A stretch of DNA of 64,000 bases, from the NCBI RefSeq assembly GCF_045679555.1, contig NC_092092.1, forward strand, positions 10,788,690 to 10,852,689, in the 5' to 3' direction. The stretch comes from Salvelinus alpinus. Its lineage: Eukaryota; Chordata; Actinopteri; Salmoniformes; Salmonidae. Each line of letters starts with the position of its first letter. The first letter of the stretch is position 1. A program made the position numbers and the translations under genes. The notes under the pieces are model-generated. The model was not told the origin of the DNA. It did not search any database and saw only the letters and a program-made list of their open reading frames with translations. This document shows, piece by piece, positions 11,406 through 59,836 of this stretch.

Positions 11406-12576
11406 GTAAGTCAGGCCTATTATCGCCTTCCCTTACAGATTCCTTCATTTTTCTGACAGGTGCTGATTTGATAAATGTGCGCTTGGGACTTGGTTATATC
11501 AGAATGTGGAGATGTATTAGTCCAATTACCTAATTAGTGCCTACTGCCTAGACCCTGACGTGACATAAAAGGATATTATCTAGCAATATTCATTTTAATA
11601 TTTTTGGGGACTTATATTATTGATCTCATAATGTTGCTCTGATGGCATGCTAATAAATCAGTTTATATGGACTTTTAAAATTCATTCTATAAAAAAGAGC
11701 TGACTATATGTCTGCTATATGCAGAGAAATGTGGCTCAGGAGTTCAAGTGTCAAGGGGTTGATATATCTGGTGCTTGAATGTCTGATGTTAAGCACTTTT
11801 GCTTTATACTTGAGAAGTATTCTATAAATTAGCTCAACCTGGCAGATACATGAATATAGGGAATAGGATAGAAAAGTCAAAAAGCTAATTCCTGTTATTT
11901 GATTGTAAACCTATTCCAATTGTTGAGATGCATTATGCAACTGTGTAGGACTGTGGGAATTTAAGGCTGCCATAGGCCTATAGAATATTACAACTATGTC
12001 CATATTCAAAGAACTTATTCAAAACTAACGTTCAACATTCTGCTTCTGCTACCTGCTACCATTCTGCTTTCTGTCAAGCCATCTACGCATACAGTTTGAC
12101 GCATACGTTAGATACATCCAATGTATGCACCACACAGAACGCACTGCAACTGCCTCTGCAGCGTAATGCTGCAAGGCAAACGCAGCATCCCATTGGAAAT
12201 GAATGTACTTCTGGGGTACCAAAATGCAATGACACTGTCGGTGTGATCGAGGCATAAGTTTATGTCCTGCCACTTAAACAACTTGCAAGTGCTCAGATTG
12301 TTCTTGTGTCTGTTAATATTCAATCTGCTACAGCAATAGGCTTCATGGGTTTGTATGTTTTTATTTATCACCATATCATTTGTGAAATATACATTGAACC
12401 CCTTCATATGTTATAAGTGTCTTAAGGACGTTCAGATTGCGGTATTGTATGAATAACTGGAATAACTGAACATTCATGGAACCTTTATTTGCCGTTAACT
12501 AGCTCTAAGCCCCCCCCCCCCCCCACACACCCACCCTCTAATTTTAAACCCCCAATGAATTTACTTTTCAGTTGGC

Positions 12577-12824
12577 CATCTCTTCTACCCATAACTCAGA
12601 CTGTTCCATTACATCAGAACAGGGGACATCTCTTCTACCCATAATGCAGACTGTTCCATTACATCACAACAGGGGCCATCTCTTCTATCCATAACTCAGA
12701 CTGTTCCATTACATCAGAACAGGGGTCATCTCTTCTACCCATAACTCAGACTGTTCCATTACATCAGAACAGGTGTTATCTCTCCTACCCATAACTCAGA
12801 CTGTTCCATTACATCAGAACAGGC
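12577..12824. repeat. 50-bp tandem repeat, five copies
   Basis: Unit begins CATCTCTTCTACCCATAACT and ends ACATCAGAACAGG; five head-to-tail copies with few differences. It lies 400 bp upstream of the first myom2 coding exon. A poly-C/CA run (about 12510-12530) lies just before it. Confidence 0.9.
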
Positions 12825-13225
12825 ACAATTTTTCCCCTTGCACTGCAGGTTTGATGGAATTTGACCCCCAGTGTCTAACCTCACAGGCACTAATACCAAA
12901 GATTTTTACAACTAAACCAAGATAGACCACAGCCTGTTGTTTCCAATGGGAACAAATTAGTGAATATCTGTCTCATTGTGCTAATACCTAAGGACATACT
13001 GTACTGCATATTGTACTGCATATTGTGCCTTGAAATGCATCAGTGGATCAAAAAGCCAGAGGAGCTATGGATCCGTTGCATTGCATTGTAAAACTACATT
13101 CACATGGTTTGTTTCTGTCATACAACTACTATATGTCTATGGGTAGCCATTATATTACTATTAGCTAATATAATACAGTATGTGTGTTCGTCCTTTCAAT
13201 CACAGGTCATTAAAAGTGATCAACT

Positions 13226-48974
<35,749 letters not shown>

Positions 48975-48999
48975 ACAACCGAAGCACTTCAATTCCAAA

Positions 49000-51900
49000 G
49001 AGAGACAAGACAATGAAAAGTGATTGATCTTTTTGCATGAGTCATGAAATATAACTTTATTTAAAGCTAGAATCCTTTATTGAAACAATAACATAGCAAC
49101 ACCCCGCCTCTGTTTTGGTAAAAAGCTATGGGATGGGCCTGGTTATACAGTGTTAAAACAAGCTTTTGGGTTTTGATAGGTTATGACAGTTAAACTAATA
49201 TCATGAGGCATTTATAATTTATTTTCATCGAGAATCAGGTATATATCATTAATTTACAAGTCCAAAAATGTATGTTGCATTAGAAGGCACATTCAGCTTA
49301 GTAAACCTTGATGACAACCCCCCCAGTGAAAAATGAGAGATATCTAGTCTTAATGTTGGAATCCTTAGAATGAACTTGTCTCTGTCTCACTTTGGGCGCT
49401 TTGGTAAAAATTGACCAGCTTTGATGTTTAGTTTATTACATCTCTGTTTTAAAAGCTGCACTTTCAATTAGCTGGTGCAATGTTGAGGTATTGGCTGTCC
49501 CTACGGATGGATAACCCCAAAGTGCTGGACCTCCACTTAGCCCACAGCGGCAGGCGCGGCGATTCTAGTCACTGTCCCCAATAAATCACGTTACCCTTCT
49601 CGCCGCCGCATGTCTCCGCCTGCTTTTGTGCTAATAAAAAGGAGCAAAAATCACTTCTCACTGTGTGGTCCCTGAGCTGTTTACTGTTGGGTTCCAGCAT
49701 ACACTCACCCAAGGTGTCTGAATGCAGTCGCAATGTAAAATATGTAAGCGATTAGAGTGGCTATAGGCCGATCTGAATCACATCAGCACTTTTCACTACC
49801 TCTTTGCCCACTTTCATTTTCAACTCCACAAATCAATTCATGTATATGGAGCACCTATGGCTGTTTGCCCACTGACAACTTGCCATCAGATTCCCCACTA
49901 TTCAATAGGAGTTGTTAATCAAGTATCTCCACAAGGATATTGTTAATAAATCACAATCACATGTCCAGTTTTGGCAGGAATGGAATTCACTTTATTCATG
50001 TTGTGTACTCCTAACCTAATTGAGTATGTTCAATTCAAAAAGCCAAATATGAGTGCAAGCCAATTAATTATTTGCATCATACACTTTCTGGGTTGTGTGC
50101 TTTTTCCGAGTTCATAGTTGATAAACTGTTTCAGCTTGACATACTTCAAAGCCCTATTCTGTCAAAAAGTTCATTTTCAACGGCACAGTTTTTTCTCATT
50201 TCAGTGATAAACTGGCTCCAGTAATGATTACACTGGAGTTGGGATTTGATTGGAATAATTAAAATGGAGGAAATTGGTCTTATTTAGCTTTTGAAATCAT
50301 TCTACATGTGACTTGAATTAAATCACACATATTTAATCACTGAACATTATTTCCTATATAAATCATAGTTTTCCATAGCAACTTATATCAATCAACTCAG
50401 TACGTATTGTAGTTCCCCTCTTATCACTCAAAAGTTGTCCCCTGAGAAATGCTCATAATATTGATTATTGCTACTCGCAAACGGGCTAAATGGACAAGCT
50501 GAAGAACTGTATTTTCTAAATCCCATCAATAACCTAAATGTGCATTTCAAGTCAAATACAGTATAATATTGTAGCCATTCCTTGAAATAAAGTTTTGAAT
50601 AGCTATTTCATTACACATGACCACATGGTGACACTGGTGCTTCATACAGTCACAGCCCATGTACAACCACTAAACCCGATAGGAGCCACCAGTCAAGACA
50701 CTGAATCATGTGGCTTACTTTTATACATCGATTTGCTGTGGGTGGATGAATTACAAAACGACATTGTGGACAAATTACCACCCCAAATACACACAAAAGC
50801 AAGGGATTTATGTAATTGCTGCTCCCAAAGGGGCTATTCAACAAACGTGAAGATAAGCACATTAAATCATAAATGTTTAAATCATACATTTTTACATTTG
50901 GAATGGTTATTTTTTTCAACAGACACAATCATCAAACACAAGTGATTGCTGACCAAAAATATGGGAATATGGGAATTATCTATAAGAATTGTGGGTAGCA
51001 CTTTATTCTTAATGGTTCCGCTTAAATTGGTATTTACCAAGTGTTTACTAGGAAAGTATGTGTTAACACTGGGTTGTTTCTGGGTCATTTTACAACACAA
51101 TTGGTAACTACCTGTAACGAAACAGTGCTGGGTCAAAAACAAATATATAATCCATGTTATTCATGTATAATTACAATTTTATTATGTATTTTCTTAATTT
51201 TATTTAAATCAAGTAAATACCTGGTCCTTCCTGTACCATACAATTTGGTGCTACTAAATTGTTTTGATGACTGGTCATTATCAATGATTTCAAAATGGCC
51301 ATATGTGTTCTTTGACTTAATATCCCAAAACAAAGAGAGCATATCTACTGTAGTAACTTATATTGAGTCTGTGATACAGTTCGGTTTAGAACAGAAGTAT
51401 CTCTTGGTTCTCGGCACATGAGAGTAAAGAAAATAGGATTTGAGATTACTTTGAAGTAGAAACTGCCATTGTTATCATTGGAGGCATTTTTCACTTTCAG
51501 ATAAAGTGAGTGTGGGTGATATCCCTTTGATGATATGCTAACTTTCTCTATACAGAACAAAGGAATGCTGCCAACAGTCTTTCATAAATACAACAGCAAA
51601 ACGACAAACTATTTTGAAATGATAAGTCTTAATATTGTGAACTTGACCAGATTTTTTTTGATCTGACATGTAAAGTCATAGCTAATTCTATGCCTTGCTT
51701 TGCTTTGCTGCATACGTCAATGTATTGTATTTAAACGTGAAATTGATTTATTGTATTGTATTGTTCACCTGCCCACGGGGGAGTTGGCTGTACTGTGTGT
51801 AGTCATCACAGGGAATGACTATGTGGTCAGTAAATCTGGTTTGGAATATGGCCAGGACACCAGGGTTAATACCTTTTTCCTTCTACGATAAGTGTCCCAG

Positions 51901-52270
51901 AACCTTTTTTAATATCCATAGTGATGGATAGATACAGACAATGGAGGATTTAGGCCCTCGTCTTGGCACATGCCAGGAAAGACATCAGTGTTATTTGATA
52001 GAAGTAACTGGCTTACAGAACTGATACTCTATAAAGAAGATAAATCATATCAGTGTTAATTTTGTAATGCTGCACACGTCTGGAACATAGCCCCCTGGGC
52101 ACAGACGTCAGTTCATAGTCTAATCCACGTTAGATATCATTGAAATTATGTGGAAACAACGTTGATTCAACCAATGGAAGGTTACTTTCTCACACCGTGC
52201 AATTTTACTTAAACATATTTTGTGTTATAGGACAAGTACATAATTTCACAGATATTTTATAAAATAGACA
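49000..52270. other. myom2 3' UTR and downstream stretch without recognised gene
   Basis: AT-rich DNA. A GC-richer piece near 49530-49630 precedes the candidate poly(A) signals. Scattered open frames up to 126 codons have no domain, splice or family support. Confidence 0.6.
49580..49585 (+). promoter_or_regulatory. myom2: Candidate myom2 polyadenylation signal
   Basis: First AATAAA downstream of the stop codon, giving a 3' UTR of about 0.6 kb. Another AATAAA follows at 49633-49638. Not proven; no transcript evidence is available. Confidence 0.4.
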
Positions 52271-52278
52271 GAAATTGT

Positions 52279-53041
52279 CAACTTCTGGTCAACGCCCATG
52301 AAGGCCTGAATCACACAGTCTCCTCTGAACAGTTGATATTGAGATGTGTCTGTTATTTGAATTCTGTGAACCATTTATTTGGCTGCAATTTCTGAGGATG
52401 GTAACTTTAATGAACGTATCCTCTGCAGCAGAAGTAACTCTGGGTCTTCCATTCCTATGGCGGTCCTCATGAGAGCCAGTTTCATCATAGCAGTTGATGG
52501 TTTTTGCGACTGGGCTTGAAGAAACTTTCAAAGTCCTTGAAATTTTCCACATTGACTGACCTTCGTGTCTTAAAGTAATGATGGACTGTCATTTCTCTTT
52601 GCTTATTTGAGCTGTTCTTCCCATAATATGGACTTGGTCTTTTACCAAATAGGGATATATTCTGTATAACCCCCGTACCTTGTCACAACAGAACTGATTG
52701 GCTCAAACGCATTAAGAAGGAAAGAAATTCCACAAATTAACTTTTAAAAAGGCACACCTGTTAATTGAAATGCATTCCAGGTGACTACCTCATGAAGCTG
52801 GTTGAGAGAATGTCAAGAGTGTGCAAAGCTGTTATCAAGGCAAAGGGTGGCTATTTGAAGAATCTCAAATGTAAACTATATTTTGATTTGTTTAACACTT
52901 TTTTGGTTACTACATGATTCCATATGTGTTTTTATTTCATAGTTTTGATGTCTTCACTATTATTCTACAATGTAGAAAATAGCAAAAATTAAGAAAAACC
53001 CTTGAATGAGTGGGTGTTCAAAACTTTTGACCAGTAGTGTA
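52279..53041 (-). mobile_element. Tc1-like transposon (family F), truncated
   Basis: The minus strand at 52289-52552 encodes a Tc1 transposase N-terminal DNA-binding region (SRTLKVSSSPVAKTINCYDE, RPRVTSAAEDTFIKV, ISISTVQRRLCDSGLHGR). The right end has GTTTTGATGTCTTCACTATT and AACTTTTGACCAGTAGTGTA. The catalytic part is absent. Confidence 0.8.
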
Positions 53042-53177
53042 CTTCCAAGGTGATTTAATGACAGTCCAGGGAGGATGGCAATCACATTATACTTTTTGAA
53101 GCTGGTCCACTCTGCACCGTGAAATGACATGGCAGGGCCTCTGCATACTAAAGTCTCACAGTCCATTAGAGGCATAT

Positions 53178-54614
53178 AAACTCAGCAAAAAAAGAAATGT
53201 CCTCTCACTGTCAACTGCGTTTATTTTCAGCAAACTTAACATGTGTAATATTTGTATGAACATAACAAGTTTCAACAACTGAGACATAAACTGAACAAGT
53301 TCCACAGACATGTGAGTAACAGAAATGGAATAATGTGTCGCTGAACAAAGGGGGGGTCAAAATCAAAAGTAACAGTCAGTATCTGGTGTGACCACCAGCT
53401 GCATTAAGTACTGCAGTGCATTTCCTCCTCATGGACTGCACCAGATTTGCCAGTTCTTGCTGTGAGATGTTACCCCACTCTTCCACCAAGGCACCTGCAA
53501 GTTCCTGCGACATTTCTGGGGCGAATGACCCTAGCCCTCACCCTCCGATCCAACAGGTCACAGACGTGCTCAATGGGATTGAGATCAGGGCTCTTCGCTG
53601 GCCATGGCAGAACACTGACATTCCTGTCTTGGAGGAAATCACGCACAGAACGAGCAGTATGGCTGGTGGCATTGTCATGCTGGAGGGTCATGTCAGGATG
53701 AGCCTGCAGGAAGGGTACCACATGAGGGAGGAGGATGTCTTCCCTGTAACGCACAGCATTGAGATTGCCTGCAATGACAACAAGCTCAGTCCGTTGATGC
53801 TGTGACACACCGACCCAGACCATGACGGACCTCCAAATCGATCCCGCTCCAGAGTACAGGCCTCGGTGTAACACTCATTCCTTCGACGATAAACGCAAAT
53901 CCAACCATCACCCCTGATGAGACAAAACTGCGACTCGTCAGTGAAGAGCACTTTTTGCCAGTCCTGTCTGGTCCAGAGACGGTGGGTTTGTGCCCATAGG
54001 CGACATTGTTGCCGGTGATGTCTGGTGAGGACCTGCCTTACAGCAGGCCTACAAACCCTCAGTCCAGCCTCTCTCAGCTTATTGCGGACAGTTTGAGGAC
54101 TGATGGAGGGATTGTGCGTTCCTGGTGTAACTCGAGCAGTTGTTGTTGCCATTCTGTACCTGTCCCGCAGGTGTGATGTTCGGATGTACCGATCCTGTGC
54201 AGGTGTTGTTACATGTGGTCTGCCGCTGCGAGGACGATCAGCTGTCCGTCCTGTCTCCCTGTAGCGCTGTCTTACAGTACGAACATTGCAGCATGCCTAA
54301 GGCACGTTCACACAGATGAGCAGGGACCCTGGGCATCTTTCTTTTGGTGTTTTTCAGAGTCAGTAGAAAGGCCTCATTAGTGTACTACGTTTTCATAACT
54401 GTGACCTTAATTACCTACCGTCTGTAAGCTGTTAGTGTCTTAACGACCGTTCCACAGGTGCATGTTCATTAATTGTTTATCGTTCATTGAACAAGCATGG
54501 AAACAGTGTTTAAACCATTTACAATGAAGATCTGTGAAGTATTTTGGATTTTTACGTATTATCTTTGAAAGACAGGGTCCTGAAAAAGGGACATTTCTTT
54601 TTTTACTGAGTTTA
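53178..54614 (-). mobile_element. Tc1-like transposon (family G), near full length, frameshifted
   Basis: About 1.44 kb. Ends AAACTCAGCAAAAAAAGAAA and TTTCTTTTTTTACTGAGTTT are inverse. The transposase starts at an ATG at 54334-54336 (minus; MPRVPAHLCERALGML). 53688-54152 holds VLFTDESQFCLIRGDGW with the first catalytic Asp; 53470-53874 holds MTLQHDNATSHTARSV and WPAKSPDLNPIEHV with the second Asp and the Glu. All three acidic residues survive, but in different frames. This is the best-preserved transposase in the window. Confidence 0.9.
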
Positions 54615-56380
54615 GTTCATACACTACCCCCCCAGCGGTGTCATGCACCAACATGTTGATGGCCAAAGTCAGTATCTTTGCATTTATTCTTTGTAAATCT
54701 TGTATATATTTATTTTTAAATGTATCAAGTTGAGGGACTTTTGACCAGTTTCAATGAGTGCTCAGAGTGACACATCTGCACTCTCCTTAATACCAATAGA
54801 CACTGGCACACTACCTAACAATGGGATGTTTTCGCATCAGTTTGTTGTCTTTGCTGAACGTTACTGTTCAAGACAATATATTGACCGAAGCAGAGTTGAC
54901 TGATGCAGGGATGCAGACGAAGGTACTTGGATTCTGTTCAGTCTTGAGGTGGCGCATCGCCTCACTGTTTTGACAGAGGTAATGTACTGTTAACATGCCA
55001 GAACATCACATCAACCGTTGTGAAAGCTCATCGGAAACCAGAAACGTTGATGCTTTGTATTAACATAAGAGGATCATGTCAGGTTGCTATAAATGCCCTC
55101 TTTCAGACCACTTCAAGTGAGTTATTACCAAAATTATTTTATAATTAGATTTTTGTCAACAACATGTCAGGAATTTCAAGGGGTGCAGGGACACTTGGTG
55201 CTTGGGGTGGCTTTGTGGTCATACCCACAAATTACATGTTTGATGTTGTTAATAGAGACCTACTTCATTGGAATATTTTTGGCGGGGTTTCTTATTTCCA
55301 AAGCTGAAATTGAGCTGTGCTTTGCATACCTGGACATGCTGTTACCTCTCTATGAGTCAAGGTCATCGTAGTTCAACTCACCAAAGTTTTCTTTGAGGTG
55401 AATCACTGGCGAGTTCCCTGTTGCATTTCAAACCAATTTAAATGATTCAACAGCGCTTCAATGGTGCACACCCCTCACCCATTCAAGTGGATTTGATCCC
55501 TGCATGCTAATGGAAATATGCCAGCAAGCAGTGACATGGCTCTAGTTCTTTGAGCTATGGCAAAATAGATTGAAGCTTCTTCCTCTGTATCAATGCATGG
55601 TTTCAAAAGTGATAAAATGGAAAGAATAAAAGGCCAAAATACAAAAATTCCCAATAGTTCAGTACACATGAATAATGGGTTGAATTTTGGGGATTCCTAT
55701 TTAGTGTCTGGGATTGTTGAGAATAGACTGGGACCCTAATACACCCATACAGGTCCAGTCTACAGGATCAGACCTGGAACAATACTGACCTGGAACCATA
55801 CTGACCTGGAACCATACTGACAAGTTGAGTAGCAAATCTTGATGAGTAATATTTTCGAAACGATTTCAGGTTAGGGATAGTCACAGAACACAAACAACAC
55901 ACACACACGCAATAACAGGAGAAGAGTTGAGACAATTATTAGATATCCTCTAGGGAAACTAGAATCAACATGTTCAAGTGAAGGTGACATAGTAAAACGA
56001 ACACTATTGAGATGTTGCATCTGAAGTATTAGAGCTTTTGAATATCCCAAGGAAAAGCCAAGGTTTTATCTCATTAAGACATGCTCTGCATCTCATAATT
56101 AATTGGCCATATGGTCACCATGACAAGAACGATTCCTCTCTGCGAGATTATTTATAGGATTTACTTGTGCTCAGATTCTCAGTTGACCAATGATATTATA
56201 TGGGAATGCTTTATACTGTTCCTGTGTGGTGTTGTAACTCTAGGGCACTCCTGTTTATAATGATGTGGTGTTGTGGTGACTGTTTCAGGAGGACATCAGA
56301 TGAGTTCACTGTTCCTCAAACCTATAGTAGCCGATGTTACTGCATTTAACCAGTCTGAGGCATTTAACCACCATGAGTAC
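54615..56380. other. Intergenic stretch without recognised gene
   Basis: Only a short three-fold repeat of a GACCTGGAACCATACT unit (about 55783-55822) stands out. Open frames are short and unsupported. Confidence 0.6.
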
Positions 56381-56384
56381 AATA

Positions 56385-57088
56385 CCTTTATGGCTAGCAG
56401 CTATTGATCCTGTTGTGTTTTTACCTTTATGGCTAGCAGCTATTGATCCTGTTGTGTGTTTACCTTTATGGCTAGCAGCTATTGATCCTGTTGTGTGTTT
56501 ACCTTTATGGCTAGCAGCTATTGATCCTGTTGTGTGTTTACCTTTATGGCTAGCAGCTATTGATCCTGTTGTGTTTTTACCTTTATGGCTAGCAGCTATT
56601 GATCCTGTTGTGTCTTTACCTTTATGGCTAGCAGCTATTGATCCTGTTGTGTGTTTACCTTTATGGCTAGCAGCTATTGATCCTGTTGTGTGTTTACCTT
56701 TATGGCTAGCAGCTATTGATCCTGTTGTGTGTTTACCTTTATGGCTAGCAGCTATTGATCCTGTTGTGTGTTTACCTTTATGGCTAGCAGCTATTGATCC
56801 TGTTGTGTCTTTACCTTTATGGCTAGCAGCTATTGATCCTGTTGTGTTTTTACCTTTATGGCTAGCAGCTATTGATCCTGTTGTGTGTTTACCTTTATGG
56901 CTAGCAGCTATTGATCCTGTTGTGTGTTTACCTTTATGGCTAGCAGCTATTGATCCTATTCTGTTTTTACCTTTATGGCTAGCAGCTATTGATCCTATTC
57001 TGTTTTTACCTTTATGGCTAGCAGCTATTGATCCTATTCTGTTTTTACCTTTATGGCTAGCAGCTATTGATCCTATTCTGTTTTTACC
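56385..57088. repeat. 39-bp minisatellite, 18 copies, open in one frame
   Basis: Unit CTTTATGGCTAGCAGCTATT then GATCCTGTTGTGTGTTTAC. Since 39 is a multiple of three and no unit has a stop in frame 3, a 252-codon plus-strand frame (56334-57092) results, repeating LWLAAIDPVVCLP. Differences between copies (F/C/S before LP, VV to IL) all change the residue, which argues against selection on a protein. Confidence 0.95.
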
Positions 57089-57099
57089 TTGAGAGAAAT

Positions 57100-59750
57100 A
57101 CTGATTCTAATGGTCCGCAGTAAATCATTATAGCTGTTTTTTTCTACACTTTAAATGTTACTCAAAAGTTAAACAACAAAGATAAACTTCTACCCAGCCA
57201 TATAGGAGTGAAAAGGTAAAGATTCCTGAACAGATAAACACGAAATAATGTGTTGGTGGGTGGTGCTGTTTTGTGGATCCCCGATGCTGTGGCAAACAGA
57301 ACACTCCCCTTCAATGTGCAAACGGCAACTGCTGAAGTAACATGCAACCATCGCCTTCAGGGGAGAGCCAATCAAACCTGACACAGCCTCCAGTCCTGTG
57401 CTCCAAGCGGCCACCTCTAGGGATTTTTAACAGTGTTCTCAGCCAGCGACGTGCTGACATCATGTCTGGCTTGGCAAAGAGCGGTCTCCCACGGTTACTG
57501 CACTTCTAATCTCGCTGTGCCTCCTCTCCAGGAACAAAGGCCTACACATCAGGTGACCGGGATTTACCATCTGCAAACACACGCCTAATGGCCAGGTTTT
57601 TTGTTCTGTTGATCATTTAATTTGCAGGGCTATCTGCAGTGTATCGATAACAGTAACCCCAGCATCCATTTGAGTTCACCTCCAAGTAAAGGACAGTTTG
57701 AGGGTGTTTATAAGAGGGAAAATCACTATTTATGGTGTGCCCAGCCATTGCTCAATACCATTGTTGAATACTGCAGCTTTACCACTAGTTTAATGAGGTA
57801 ACAAGGACTTGAGCAGTCAGGGATACCAATATCAGCACCAGCTGAAACGTACAGAGACAGTTCCAGAGGCTTTGAGAAAAAATGAGATGATCCACAGTGG
57901 GGCAGGGGCAAAAGAGGCTCCTTACAGGAAGATGAGGTCCAAACACACCATCAAACTCGGTTCACTTACTGTAGAGAGTTTGTCCAGAAAGTTGAACTTC
58001 CCGTAGTTGGGGTGTGTGATGAACAACCGATGCAAGTTAATCCACATTCCGGAGATCTAATCTTCGCCCCCAGGTGGGAACAATTGGCAGACAAGAGAAA
58101 ATGATACTGAAACTGAAACTACAGTAAGTGGTCAAAGAAGTGCACCTCCTTACTGGTGACATAGAAGTTCAGTATCCTTAAAGGTAGGAGTGAGAGCAGT
58201 TATCTCAGCTGTTATTTTGTTGCTCAGAGATGTTCAGTCGCCCCATCCTCCCCGTTAACCTCTCTTTTCTGCCACCGAACAGAAGGGGCGCCACAGTAAG
58301 CCTATTTATTCTTTTAACAGTCATCTGCCAGTCCCTGCTGTGAGCTTCATTGGGTTGTTATCTTGGCTGGTGAGGGAAAAAAAGTGCCAGATTAAAAAGT
58401 ATTTTCTTGGCTTGAACCTTTACATCTAGTAAAAAACAGGGATAAACTAGGCTACAGTCAAAGGGAATGCACACAGACTTTTTTTATAGAGACTTATGAG
58501 GTCTGCTCAAAACATTGTTCAAATATGGTTTGAACATCATACTGCAAACAAGCTTTGGCAGCACCATAGCGCCTACAGGGATGGGGCCAGTGCACTTTGC
58601 TGACATGTTCCATCAGTGTCAAGGGGTAGGTAACACTCACCCTCTCTAGCTAAGTCACTACAACTACTTCTCTGATCCAAAGATGAGAAGAACAAATGTC
58701 CTCAAAAACATTGAAATTCTTTGACTTTACAAATTGCTAAATGCTTTTCTTGTAATTATTTAAAGTCTTATTGTAATAGACCTACCCAAGGTCTCCAAAG
58801 GCGAGACTTGAGAAGTGAAAGCAACAGATTAAAGTGTTCAACACAGCAGGGTGGAGAAAAATCGAATCAACAATTCACGAGTCATTGACACATTTATTCT
58901 CCAAATTCAGACAGGCGGACCTCCGCCAAAATAACATTTTAAGACACGAACAAAAGGAATCCTTTGTGAGACAATAATATGCCTGGATGATCAATAGCTA
59001 CACCTGAAGACGTTAATATCCCTGTAGTTATTTAAATGTGATATCTAATTAATCCCCTGCGGAATATAAACGAGTCATCATCATACTGTAATTGATATTA
59101 AATAATTGTATTTTCATGTTTTCTTCTACTCTTTGTTAACATCAGCTCATTCACTCTGCCCATCATATTGACCCTGTATTATAAAGAACCTTACAGGATT
59201 TGATGAAGCCAATATTCAGACAGTGTTTTAGGCTTTTGGGAGTGTGCATATTTCAGATGGGTAATTCAAGAATCAGCAACTACAGCACTTTTAAAGCCCA
59301 ACTGATTAAACTGTTGCAGTTCAATAGATTGATGAAAGAAACCAATTATGCTTTGTTTTCAAGTATGATGGTAATTGCATTAAACAATATCATACCACCA
59401 AAGTGGATTTCCTCTATTAGATTTAGGCCTATTTCCCCTGTGGTGGTAATATATAGGCTTTGGATAGGAGGATTATTTGCTATTAATCTGGAAATTCTCC
59501 TTCAGTTGAGGGGTCATAAAGAAAAATAACTTTCTAGCACCAATGCAATAGATTAATGTGTACTTATGTTTCACTAAAATGTAAGTTGAAAATCATAAAG
59601 TCCTTCAGTCTCAACCTTTGCATTTGTTTATGATCCTTTATACAGTATGAAAAAAAAGCTGACTTTGCTCTCCAGCAAATAACATAACATCATGTGGAAC
59701 AGACATTGCAGCAGTGCGAGAGGAGACAATCTACAGCAGGAAAGAAGACA
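57100..59750. other. Intergenic stretch without recognised gene
   Basis: No repeat family or conserved coding frame recognised. Frames such as 57809-58006 and 59200-59529 (plus) lack any domain, splice context or codon signature. Confidence 0.55.
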
Positions 59751-59753
59751 AGT

Positions 59754-59836
59754 CTACACTCTTAGAAAAAAGGGTTCCAAAAGGGTTCTTCGGCTGTCCC
59801 ATAGGATAACCTTTTTTGGTTCCAGGTAGAACCATT
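59754..59836. mobile_element. Fold-back MITE, 'GGTTCC/AGAACCC' family, half copy
   Basis: CTACACTCTTAGAAAAAAGG to GGTTCCAGGTAGAACCATTT; the right half is missing and LINE sequence follows directly. Confidence 0.85.

Noticed and set aside
51000..51130. Possible MITE beginning GGTAGCACTTTATT
   Set aside because: No matching inverted end or second copy found in the window.
57809..58006. 65-codon plus-strand open frame (MSSQGYQYQHQLK...)
   Set aside because: No family similarity or flanking gene structure recognised.
59200..59529. 109-codon plus-strand open frame
   Set aside because: AT-rich region, no recognisable domain, no splice context or repeated conservation; consistent with chance.
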